From: Paracamarosporium sp. OC-R06-R3
Lineage: Eukaryota > Ascomycota > Dothideomycetes > Pleosporales > Didymosphaeriaceae
Length of the DNA stretch: 64,000 nucleotides
Assembly: GCA_019828545.1 (NCBI GenBank)
Contig: JACVRA010000181.1
Location: 1-64,000, forward strand
Reading direction: 5' to 3'
In this document: positions 45,844-56,400 of the stretch, piece after piece
Layout of the letters: every line of letters starts with the position of its first letter
Position numbering within the stretch: position 1 is the first letter of the stretch
The notes under the pieces: generated by a model
Told to the model about the DNA's origin: nothing
Database searches by the model: none
What the model saw: the letters and a program-made list of their open reading frames with translations, nothing else
Position numbers and translations under genes: made by a program

Positions 45844-47116
45844 ATGGTTCGAGCACCGACCAGCTTTCAACGATGGCTGATGGTACTTTTTGCCTTCCTA
45901 ATAGTATCGACCGTGTACGGTCGCAGTGTGCCCCTTCAATCAAAGCAGTCTCTTTCTGGGTTCGATGATGACGAGCTCTCTGCTCTAGCGGCAGGTAACT
46001 CAAGTCTCTTTCGACGCCAAAATGACAACCTGGTCATGAACTGGGCAGATAGGGGTCCCTTGCTGAACAAGGCGAATGCACTGGTATGTGCCTGTTTGTT
46101 CTTACCAAATCTAACCGTGTCAATAAAATGCCTATTTCAGGGTTTGTCGCTCTCGAAATAAAAGTTGAGGCACACTGTCTACTGCATAAAGTTGGAAAAC
46201 GTCTTCGCGCCAACGCTTACCATCTTGAATTGTTCGATAGGTATGCGCTTTCTCCCAAACCAATGAGCAAATCTGGCTGCAAAACGACAACAAGAGTCCA
46301 CAGAGCATATGGTACCAGTACGACGCGCTCGCACAACAGGGTTGGGCCGAAGACATCTACGTTAGCGGCGACGACGAAGACGAAGACGAGGACAACGAGC
46401 CCACGTACACCAGCGACATATCCGATGCGCTTCAAGGCCTTGGTACTGATCCTGACAATTGGGCAAAGATCGGGGCTTCACATCAAAACAACTGGTTCTA
46501 TAACGGCATTGGGTACGAGGCCACTGGGGCCGAATACCAACAGGTTGTATACCCGGTTGGTGGCAGTACGTATCATTTAGTGCATCTCTACCGACCCGTG
46601 TAAGATTACTCGCGCTAGTATCCTGTCGACTAATGTTGCGCAGTCCTCGCCGCCGATGTGAACTTTTCGCCCCAGGCCGCAAGTTATGGCACACGGCCAC
46701 CGCTGGAACGCTGGTCCGATGTGGCGTTTCTACAATGGCAGAACATGTGTACGTACTTCAACCGCAGTGTCCGCGACCTATCGGTGATTCTACGCGTGCA
46801 TATCGTGAACAAGCATACGGCTGGATGGATCATTGCTGCAGTGAAGAACTACGACAGCCGCATGGGGAATGCGCCTCGCGCGCGCATGCCGACGTGGCAA
46901 AACCGCATCACATTTAGCATCGACACTGAGGAGGCTCGAGTACTCTTGGCTACACCAAACGGAAGCGGCGGAGCGTTCCTGCTGAATACTCACAAGGATC
47001 AGCTGGGACTTAAAAAGATCAGTGAAGTGGTTGTGTGGGACTACCATGGCTCGGTTATGGATGGACCTCGCGAGAGTATGGGGCTCTGCCTGGCTTTCAT
47101 AGTGCATGATGTTTAA
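45844..47116 (+). CDS. Secreted fungal-specific protein of unknown function (345 aa)
   Basis: Exons 45,844-46,083, 46,241-46,565 and 46,644-47,116. The second intron (78 bp, gtacgt...gcgcag) is clear; the first (157 bp, gtatgt...gatag) is longer than usual and was chosen because it alone links two well-coded frames. A signal peptide is evident (MVRAPTSFQRWLMVLFAFLIV, cleavage after STVYG). The mature protein has an acidic patch (GDDEDEDEDNEPTY) and a C-terminal region with LERWSDVAFLQWQ, LRVHIVNKHT, LLATPNGSGGAFLLNTHKDQ and VVVWDYHG. I have seen this arrangement (RWSDVAFLQW..., GSPNGAG..., HKxQLG) in uncharacterised secreted proteins of ascomycetes. No enzyme motif is evident. Confidence 0.72.
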
Positions 47117-47988
47117 CGTGGTAGTTATGTTTAGCGTGGTAGTTGTAAGCGGTTCAAGGTACACGAGTTAGTATTCTACTCTTAAGACTAATAGATACTC
47201 GTGATTTAGATTCTTTAGGCATTAGGCCCGCTTATGCGCCCTAACCTAGGGCCTTTACTACAATGGAGCATTGACAGTTGTAGTCTTGACTGAATTACGT
47301 CACACAAGAAATATCTAAGAGTGAAAATGTTCAATCTTGAGGTCTTAGTATGCTCTATCCTGGAGTATGCGAGCCCGAGGCACCGAGAGAATGGTTTTTT
47401 CAAGACCTTTACACAGCATTTCGCTCCTGTTCCCGTTCCCTCTTCGTTCTCGTTCCCTCTTCGTTCTCATTCCCTCTTCGTTCTCGTTCTCGTTCTCGTT
47501 CTCGTTTAGCTGCACGAGCCATCTTTGTGGTATACGCCAAGACCCGACACATCATTTCAAGCAGCCTATGGATTTGTTGGCAATGCGTTTAACCTATTCC
47601 GACGCCCAAATCATCCTAGATGCCTTCTTTAGGCACACCGATGTCCCTCGCGACGATGGTAAAGAGCGTAGGCACAAACTTACCTGACACGTTCCAAGGT
47701 CGATGCTCTCCTTTCTCGCCCAGACACTGGATAGCTGGAGTGGGTTCTGAGTATCAGTGCTTACGACTGATCTCGTTCGTTTAAGCGTGGCTTAGACATT
47801 TCTCGCTGTTTTGTTGACGCTTGCGAGAATAGTATTGGCATGTTTGATACAGTTTCAACACATAAAATGGCCGACACCCTGACGGACAATACCATACACA
47901 GTTCAAGCAGATACATCACCTAATCACATCTCAAGGACGATCATTCTGACCGCTAATTCCGGTGCACCTGATTCCTACACCCATCAAT
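47117..47988. other. Intergenic with a pyrimidine microsatellite
   Basis: Directly after the preceding stop is a short direct repeat (gtttaacgtggtagtt / gtttagcgtggtagtt, about 47,110-47,142). No gene is supported. Confidence 0.6.
47431..47506 (+). repeat. (CGTTCT)n / (CGTTCCCTCTT)n pyrimidine microsatellite
   Basis: A run of cgttccctctt units followed by four cgttct units. It creates long but spurious ORFs made of Ser, Arg, Phe and Val in all three plus frames. Confidence 0.9.
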
Positions 47989-48913
47989 ATGGCTGGAAAA
48001 GAAAAATACTACAACTATACTCCTTCGAAGGGAGCGGCCGTAGTCAGCCTGGTGATATTTGGGGCTCTGTTCGCATACCATGCCTTCAGGCTTTTCAGGA
48101 CGCGAACATGGTTCTGTATCCCCTTCGCCATTGGTTCCATATGTAAAGTACTCATGACTTCCTTCTTGGACCACTCTGACACTCTCCAGTTGAATTAATC
48201 GGCTACGGATGTCGCGTATACGGTAATTCCAAGCCAGACAGCAAACTGCCATACATTCTACAAGCGTTGCTCATCCTCCTCGCACCTATCCTGTTCGCCG
48301 CCTCTGTATATATGTTCCTGAGCCGTATAATTAAAGCAACGGGCCAGCTCGCAAGCTCTATCATCCGTCCAACCCGGCTCACGAAGATCTTTGTGGGTGG
48401 CGACGTACTCTGCTTCCTCATCCAGGCGGTCGGTGCAGCTATCTTAGCTGGTTCGGACTCAAAGAAGAGTTCTAATCTGGGCAAGGCCATCATCCTCGTT
48501 GGATTGTTTCTTCAGATTGCTATATTCGGATTCTTTATTGTTGTGGGAATCGTGTTCCATATCAGGGCTGCACGGGTCTCTGGCGGGAAGTTGGTCGCGG
48601 CCGACTTCAACTGGGAGAGATATCTGCATCAGTTGTATTTGGTTAGCGTTCTGATTACCATCCGGAACGCTTTCCGTGTTATCGAATACGCTATGGGTGG
48701 TATGCGACATCTCAACCCCGACGAACCAAGTTCCAGCGCTGACAAGATTCAGAAGACGGATATCTCCTAGCGACCGAATGGCCTATCTATGTGTTCGACG
48801 CATTACTTATGGCCATCGTGCTAGTCATTTGCTGCAAATGGTATGTGCGTGACATTATCACTGTACATGTAGTTGCGCAGCAGGGTCAAGAAGACTTCGA
48901 GATGGGGAACTAG
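47989..48913 (+). CDS. RTA1-like seven-transmembrane protein (274 aa)
   Basis: Exons 47,989-48,142, 48,190-48,699 and 48,753-48,913, with introns of 47 and 53 bp. The second splice (gtatgc...attcag) converts an early stop into the normal C-terminus (EDGYLLATEWPIYVFDALLM). Hydrophobic segments include AAVVSLVIFGALFAYHAF, ALLILLAPILFAASVYMFL, VGGDVLCFLIQAVGAAIL and AIILVGLFLQIAIFGFFIVV. The spaced blocks YILQALLILLAP, LTKIFVGGDVLCFLIQ and FRVIEYAMGEDGYL are diagnostic for RTA1/RTM1/RSB1 proteins, linked to lipid flipping and resistance to amphiphilic toxins in yeasts. ATG 47,989 is the first in frame; upstream only a GTG exists. The next gene is a Zn2Cys6 regulator, converging on it. Confidence 0.9.
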
Positions 48914-49443
48914 GACCTTCTGGAGCCCAAACACCAGGCTAGACGGCACTGGGACAATGACTGACAAGCATAAAACGCTCGTCGCTCGACATGGTAGCAG
49001 TTGAGGATCGGCTAAGTCGTTGTGGGATAGTCTGAAGTACTCTGTAGCCGTCATATTCTCTTGTTGTTTTCATTCCTGTCATTTTGATTTGGTCAATGTC
49101 CCTCGCGTATGCTCTTTGTTAGATGTTTTCTGTTTGATGGTGGGGTCTGTCATGGCTTTAGAAATGTAGATGAATTAGCTTAAGATTTAGCAATGAATAT
49201 TCTAGTGAGCTAAAGGAACCGCGATCTTAGAGGAATATCATGGTAGACATGCCCTTGAGAATTCATCCTCCGCTGCCAAATGGGTCTTTGGCCAAAGGTT
49301 GCATATTCGCGCTGGATTCGTCATCCTTTCTAGTGTCGGCTCCAGGGCTATTGCAATTGTGAACGAACTTGAAATCCTGCGTTTTGTATTAGGAAGGCGA
49401 TGCTTAGAATAGAGAGATAAGATGTTTCGTAATAAGCACTTAC
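48914..49443. other. Intergenic between convergent genes
   Basis: About 530 bp between the 3' ends of the RTA1 and Zn2Cys6 genes, expected to hold both polyadenylation regions. No other gene is supported. Confidence 0.5.
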
Positions 49444-50562
49444 TCATTGATGCAGACCAGCGTTTTCTCGGCACCATTTCGTAATGCTCATCCATTCATC
49501 CCCCCTTGGGTCAAGTGCACCCGCGATCTCGTCTACTAAACGCCGTCCGGAAAACTCAGCCCACCACATGCCCTCGGATCGGTCCAGAAGTACACCCCAC
49601 TGCATAAAGATAGCAAGTGCAAGGCTATTACCGTTCTTCAAGGCCTCCAGAAATGCAGGCTTGACCGCGGCTATCCAGGGAACTACCAACCTTCCCCTGA
49701 GAGCGGCTTGCTCCAGCGTGTCGATGGCGTGGTCAAAGACAGGACGCATTTGACCGCTGCTCTGCGCACTGATCAAATGACGCATCTCTTCTCGAGGAAA
49801 GCAGAGCGACGGTGTGGAAAGCCTGATCTGAGCGCCGAGGATGCAGCTGAGTGGGCCTTCGCTGAGCCATTCCCGACTCACGTCGAGAATGGATTTGATG
49901 CCGTTCAGAAAGTCGACCAGTCTCAGCATCGCCTCCGCAGTGGATTGGTTTTGCTGCTTGCATTTGCTCTGAAGTAAAGGCGATACAATGGCGCATACCA
50001 TAATAAGCATCGAGGAGATGAAGGCAGCATCACAATTTTCCCGAGAAAGAGCATCGAGAGAACTCCGCAGGCCGCTTACAGCTTGGTGCTGATAGTGCAG
50101 TGCTGCACTCAGGTACTCGTCAGTAATTTTGATGTCATCAGTCTGACTCGCGATTTGTAGCGATGTCAGCGCAAAAACGGCTTCCATAAGATATTCGTAT
50201 CGCAAGGCTTCTTGGATGATATAGTCTCGTAGAGCATCGCCGACCTGTTTTGTGAAGCTGTTGCACGTACTCGAACACCAATGGTGCATGAGTTTCAATT
50301 CCAAGAGCCTTCTTGTCCTCTGCGTAACTTCGTCATGAGTTGATTTGCTTGCTCCGTGGGATCGTCTCGGCCTCACACTAGTAGCTGTGCCGGCCAGAGT
50401 TGGTTCTATGATATTCTGGCCTGGTGGCATGGGATAATAACACACTTCCTGTCGCCGAACACATACTGAGCAGCAAGGGAGCGTTTCGTCGCATTTTACA
50501 CGTCGTATGCGACACTGATTGCAGCCGTAGCGGGATTTCTTGTGTGGACGCTTGATTGGCAT
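49444..50562 (-). CDS. Zn2Cys6 transcription factor, Upc2-like type (372 aa)
   Basis: A single ORF. Residues 14-41 form the binuclear zinc cluster CNQCRIRRVKC...CSVCVRRQEVC, spaced C-x2-C-x6-C-x6-C-x2-C-x6-C, with a basic N-terminus (KRPHKKSRYG) for DNA contact. From residue 85 (LLELKLMHHWC) the sequence has the helical middle region seen in Upc2/ECM22-type and many secondary-metabolism regulators (EYLMEAVFALTSLQIA, ALHYQHQAVSGLRSSL). At 372 aa it is on the short side. The stop is followed at once by gtaagt, so a spliced longer form is possible but not needed. Its targets are unknown; the nearby RTA1 gene is a possible one. Confidence 0.88.
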   Translation of the reverse strand: MPIKRPHKKSRYGCNQCRIRRVKCDETLPCCSVCVRRQEVCYYPMPPGQNIIEPTLAGTATSVRPRRSHGASKSTHDEVTQRTRRLLELKLMHHWCSSTCNSFTKQVGDALRDYIIQEALRYEYLMEAVFALTSLQIASQTDDIKITDEYLSAALHYQHQAVSGLRSSLDALSRENCDAAFISSMLIMVCAIVSPLLQSKCKQQNQSTAEAMLRLVDFLNGIKSILDVSREWLSEGPLSCILGAQIRLSTPSLCFPREEMRHLISAQSSGQMRPVFDHAIDTLEQAALRGRLVVPWIAAVKPAFLEALKNGNSLALAIFMQWGVLLDRSEGMWWAEFSGRRLVDEIAGALDPRGDEWMSITKWCRENAGLHQ

Positions 50563-51389
50563 CTATACCAACCAGTGAGATTGCGTAACGCCTTACACGG
50601 TGGCCGAGAAAAGGTAGGTTTGAACTAGATGAAGTAATTGGAAAGGTGGTTGGGGACCTAAGGGCTTTTAATACCGGTTATAGCGCCTCCAGTTTTAGCC
50701 CACAGTGTTGAGTGAGGAAACGGCGTACTTTTATTCGACTTGCGACTCCCGCAGATAGACGGCTAATCGTCTAGAAGAACAATGTAAGTTCATTGAGCCC
50801 CTGGCCACGAGAGGCCAAGACAGGAGGCCATCGAGCTCGGGATTGAAAGGGTAGCCTACGATTGGCCATATCACTGAAGGCCAAGACATGCTACGGAATT
50901 TTGTTCTTGGCTGTTACGCGGCTGTCTAAGCCGTTGGGTACCAAGCCGCTACGCGCAGGGATCATCTATCGCAGAGACGAACACGTGATCATAGCTTTTG
51001 ATCACATGATTTCTTCTTTTGTATCTAGCACAGTTTCAGATACTGATCGCCTATTTAATAGGCCAAGCTCATCTGATCTCTCCTATGTAGCAATAAATCA
51101 ATTACTGCTCGCTGGGCCGAGCTTTTCAATCTTCTCAACCGCTTAGGTATATAAAAGCGCTGCCAGTGCTAGTGCCAGGACTCCCTAGGGCAATCTACAG
51201 CTGCCGAGGGGCGGCCTGCGACGCCTCTCATGGTATCAGATGGCGCGAAATCTAACGCTGTAGCGTTTTGTTCCGACTATTTAGCAGATTTTGCGCCAGA
51301 AGCTCTACAATCTTTTGTCTTCTCGTCAGTACGTTCAACGTATTCGATGTCTTCAACCATTCCGCCATTCAAATCTTCCCGTTTCTTCT
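50563..51389. other. Intergenic, no gene recognised
   Basis: About 830 bp. The first part should contain the promoter of the Zn2Cys6 gene. ORFs at 50,862 and 51,230 lack motifs. Confidence 0.5.
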
Positions 51390-51965
51390 CTAGCTTCGTT
51401 GGGGCTTGTTAGCGAACACGCCAAGCCTTTTCGCCCCCAGGCTCTTCACCAGCTCATAATTCGGTTGTGAGCACACTGCCACGATCTCTTCCGCTCCCAT
51501 CGCTACAGCAGCCTGCAGGAATATCGACCCCACGCCCCCGCTCGTGCCGTTGATCAACATGCGATACCCGCAGTCCTCCTTGATTCCGCCATTTGTGCAG
51601 ATCAAATGTGACATCGCGCCAATCGCAAGACATCCCGCCTACTCAAGGGATATACTATCCGCAACCACTCCGACCATGTTGCTCTTCAGCGATAGGGTAA
51701 TATACTCGCATAGTGTACCCTGGCCTTTGAGCATCACTATCGTACCCAGTACCCCGAAGACCCTGGTGCCAATTTCGAGATGCGGTGGTGTGGATGGACC
51801 CACAGCAACGATGGTGCCGGAGTAATCTACACTGGGGATAGAGTCCTTCGCTCGTAGTATATTGAGTATCATTCACATGAGCTTGAGATCGCCGGGGTTG
51901 AGGCCTGCGTAGGCTATCTTAATGAGCACTTAGTCGCCCGTTGAGGGTTGGAGATTAAGATTAAG
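51390..51965 (-). pseudogene. Zinc-binding dehydrogenase/quinone oxidoreductase (MDR) fragment
   Basis: On the minus strand the frame reads VLIKIAYAGLNPGDLKLM, a stop, SVDYSGTIVAVG, GTRVFGVLG, a stop at 51,639, then the Rossmann start MLINGTSGGVGSIFLQAA and MGAEEIVAVCSQ, and ends at SLGAK near 51,410. This is the usual order of an NAD(P)H-dependent MDR reductase: GroES-like domain, then the NAD(P) fold with a GGVG loop. Stops break it at least three times and the C-terminal third is absent, so it is a truncated relic. Confidence 0.8.
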
Positions 51966-52515
51966 TTAATTAGGAGGATTTGACGATGGGCTCCGGCGTG
52001 TGAGAATATCCGTGCTTACACCGATTCGGGGATGGGTGCCGTCATGGTTGTGATAGATCGTGTATCTTCGGATGCTTAGTCCCCTTTATGAAGTCAGGTG
52101 CTGGGGTTTGTCGATATTGAGAACTCCATATTTTCCTGGATGCCTACCGCTGAAAATGCTATTGAATCATGTACATGCGGCATGATCCTCTAACAACTAT
52201 ATATAGGGTCTTGGATCTTGGTATTTGTTCCTGCCGGACGATTCGCATAGGCTGCGAACGATGGTTCGGTAACTCAGTAAACCAATTAACGAATGGTGGC
52301 ATCTAAAGGATGTTAGATATGAGCTGCCGCCATCATCGTCTTGGTTCGCGCCACGAGGCTAAACATTCAGTCTCGATGCTTAAAATGTTGTTCTTTTATA
52401 ACCACAATGGTTTTGATAACCCAGGCGATTCGTGAAATAGTCCACTCCACGTCGCAGTTACCGAACATTCTACCATTATCCCATAGTGGCTTCTGGACCG
52501 CCATTCAGGATCGAC
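51966..52515. other. Intergenic, no gene recognised
   Basis: About 550 bp without supported coding sequence between two gene relics. Confidence 0.5.
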
Positions 52516-53240
52516 ATTGTTGAACGCTATCGATCGAGACGGACTGACGGCACTTCATTATCGCTTCATTATCGCATCAGCGCAGATACCGCAGAGCTGC
52601 TTCTTCAACAAAGTACTTCCGTTAACCATAGAGACGATTTCAGCATGACGAATCTTCATTACGCATCCCTTGCAACAGCTTCAGAGGTAACGCGAATTCT
52701 CATTCGTTAAAAAGGGGATACCGACGCGATAGATAATACGTTCTTTTCAGCTCTTCACGACTCGGTAGCCAGTGCATCGTCAAAGAGGGGGCATATGCTC
52801 TTAGCACACGAACCAAACGTACAGATCCAGAACTACCACAGAGAATCACCATCACACATCGCTGCACGGAGGCGAAGAGACGGTCTTGTTCAAGCTTACA
52901 TAATACAGTATCACTAGAAACATCGAACCCAAGAAAGCCGATGGCATTGTGCGGTCAAGACACTGTTTGTGTCTATAACCAGGCAGGGAACAACACCCTC
53001 CACGGTGTGCTTTTTCTGGACGATGAGATTGGCTCGAGAGCATCAAATACCTTTATTCTGCTCACGACCTAAACGCATTGAATGGATCTAGTCAGGCGCT
53101 TGTCCACGTTATAGCAAAGAAGCTAAACGTTTGTATTGATCGTCATCTACTTGACGACTAAGCGAACGTGAGTATTAGCAACAAAGCACTTCACACTACG
53201 CTTGTGATACCAAGAGTGTCCGCAGCCGAAAGAGAGCGAT
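52516..53240 (+). pseudogene. Ankyrin-repeat fragment with an 11-bp duplication
   Basis: The plus strand reads LNAIDRDGLTALHYR, then in another frame ISADTAELLLQQSTSVNHRD, MTNLHYASLATASEVTRILI, a stop, FSALHDSVASASSKRGHMLL, and SPSHIAARRRRDGLVQ; these are ankyrin units (x-TALHYA..., LL...). A tandem copy of cttcattatcg (52,553-52,563 and 52,564-52,574) shifts the frame at the first unit. More stops and shifts follow. No start is visible, so this is an internal piece of a lost gene. Confidence 0.65.
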
Positions 53241-53411
53241 AGACAGGCCAGCAGCTGAGCACAAACATGTTTAAGAAACACAACAATCATACAAGCGACA
53301 AGCGAGCAAAAACCGAAACAAAAACGGCCTGAGGCACATGTGATGGTAGTATCAAAGCAACACTGACACGAGATTCAAAACCAACCCTAATGCATCCGTT
53401 CAGTTTGCGCA

Positions 53412-56400
53412 TTAGGTGGAAGGCATGAGTGTCATTGGGGTGTTTTTAGGAGTCACAGTGAAGACTGTGTACTTTCCAGTGATACCCTTAATATCAATAG
53501 TTATTATCACTATCCCTGAATAGTCACGAAGGATTGACTTACCTCCCATTTTCCCTTAACATATACTTCATAAGGTTTAGCTTCGTGCAAGCTGAGAAGG
53601 GAATTGCTCAGGTAAGGTTTATTATTCTCCATAGCAAGCCTCCACTATAAAAAGCAATCAGAAATTGTCCGAACGGCATGACACAACACGAGATAAGCCT
53701 ACCTCCCATGGATCCGTGTTAGCTTGGGCGACGTCGAATAGCTCATCGGTGCGCGGAAATTCGAAGTCTTGAAGGTTGCGATCGCCCGTCTTAAACGCGT
53801 CCTTCAGCGCGCCCGTCCCTTTGTTGTTTCTGTAGCTACCCCCTCCACCCCAGATAGTGTAACCGCCTTGGAACCTTAGCCTCGGAACGACGCGGACTTT
53901 GGCTGTGTAAGGTAAGGAGGTCCGCTGATTGAAGATCATCTGACAAGTACAGAATGATTAGCACGCGCTTCAGATCACTCAGAAATAATGTTACGCTTTC
54001 TCACCTGATTGAGGACGTTTATGCGCCCTGCCGGAAGCGTGATTTGACCGGTGGTGTTGGTCTCGAAGGTGGTCGTTACCTGCGTCGAGTCCGTTTTTTC
54101 GATCTTGGCGTTGAATGTGGCCTTGACAGTATTTTCCGATTCGAGAATGGGGTTGTTCTTCCCTATGGTCTGTTTGGACTGTAATTCTAGCCCAACGGCT
54201 GCCCCAACGAGTGTCGTATTGGTGATGGTTTCGGTGTCTGTAGCTTTGGTACCGACGGTAGCAGTTGTGCTGTAACAGTCGTTAAATCTGAATATTCCAG
54301 TGCGCAAACTTGACACTTACGCGACGCTTGACATCGGCAACTCTACACTATTAAGCTAGAATTGTGTGAGTTTAAGGCTTGAACAGGTGTTTGCTATGTA
54401 AGATAATACCTTCCATGGCTTCAGCTCTGTGATGATGGGAATGCCAAAGACGATCTCGCTAACTTCGACACTGCTCATAGATTATGGTCAGTAATTATCA
54501 CCTTACCCCCTTGGATATTTCACGCTTACGTCCAATCAAAAAACTCCAGGTTGGTCGGATGCTCCCACCACTATTGGCCCTCAGTCAGCCTGCTAATACC
54601 TATGGGAAGAGTTGACACTTGCATAATCATTCTTTTTGTCGGGTACCCGATTATTCGGCACATGGAATGTACGGCCCATCTGGCTTGCTGGAATGGGTGA
54701 AGTGAATTTAGTAATCAACTCAAGACCAGCACGGCTATCTAGGTACTTACAGTCTTTCCCCGAATCTTCTCTGATTTGAATGTCGTCATACGAGAAATAA
54801 GAGGAGCTAATGTATGACATATTGAGGCAAAAGGCCACTTCAACGCACGAGGGCAAGATGTTTTTAAGGACCTGGCTTGTATTAGCTGCCACGCATCTAT
54901 GAGTATCAAGTCACATACATAAAGTTGGATGTCCTTGGTAGCTATGCCATTGCCTTCGAGACTCGGGACTCTATATTTTGTATGTTTGACACACTCCCGC
55001 AAGGCGTCGATGACACCTGCCTTGAATGAGTCCCACCTCTAGAATTCGGATTAGCTTGTTATTTTCATTTGCCGTCCAGCGCCGCCAACTCACAGTTTTA
55101 GCGTCCGTCCCATCCCCGACCGCCTTGTCTTTGAAATCCTTCTCGACTTCAGCGAGTTTCTTATCAAGAGCGACCTCTGTGTCGTACTGGCCCTCCATGG
55201 TCTAAAATTGTTAATGGCGACTATCTATTGGGAAGCTTTCGAACGGGGGTTAGTCTACCTTGTCGATGAGCGGAACCGTGACGCTAGTGAGGAGCGCCTT
55301 GTTGTAGTTCGATACAATTTCGTCGTATAGCCCTAATTTGTTTGCCTTCTCCATGATGAAAACCTCCTCGATCTTACTAGCGTACGTCGATATGATGATG
55401 CTGGAGACCTCCCCGTTGGCCTGAAGAGAGTAGTTCTTAAGGAGAAGGGTGAAGGTGTTACGACCAACCTTTGCCGTAGCATCGCATTGGAGTGTGATAG
55501 TCTCTCTCTTTGTTGTCGATTGCTTGACCTCGAGAGGGATTGCATCGATTTCGGTGGTGTATTGTGCCAAGATGCCTGGGACCTTTTGGCTCAACTCCCC
55601 GCTGAGAAAAGTTGAAAAATCCGCGCAAGCTGGAACAGTCCAGTCAATATCAACCCATACTATTCGATGCAATGAAGGATCAGTCACATACCCTTATTAT
55701 AGACGGCATTGAACGAACTCTTCGTGCTGGAGACGAAGGAATCAAACTGCAGGAGGAGAGCCGACGAAACTATATCCGCAACGTTGTTAGTGGAAAGGAA
55801 GGTATCTAGTTGATTCTAGTAGTTACGTTAGAGCCATTTGAGTCTAGTGGTGGAGCACGACTCACCCGGAGTGTTGCAGGGTTCACAATAGCGTCATACG
55901 AGATTGGCTCGACGCGCGGCCGCAAAGCGTCCTGCAACTGCATGCTGTATCTCTCTTTGAGCTCAGATAGAAGCTCTGAGGCGTGTTGTCTCACTTCCGC
56001 GTCGTTCTCTTCCCATTGTGCCTGTTGCATCTTGGCGGCACTCTGAGCTGACGATGCGAAGTCTTGCTTCTGTGAGGCTTTATCGTTTCCCTTGTATTCT
56101 GCTTCCAACTTTTTCTCAAAAGCCATTTGCGCGTCAAGTAGCCGGGAGGAGACTCCATTACTGTAAATCTTGGTATCGCCAATTTTGGTGTCAGCACCAA
56201 GCTTGATCAATGCCTCTGTAAGGGTCCGGAGCTGCGTCTGCTTGGCATCTAGAACCCAAACGCTCCATGCGTTATCCACTTTAGCCTGTAAACTGACCTT
56301 CTGGAGATCGAAAGCATCCTGAAGCGTCTTAGCATAGCCGTCTGGGAGAGCCTTAGGGTCATAAGTCTCGCCCTTGGCTTTGTAGCCCCCAATCGCTTGG

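Noticed and set aside
47360..47690. Ser/Arg/Phe-rich ORFs in three plus frames
   Set aside because: They are produced by the pyrimidine microsatellite at 47,431-47,506.
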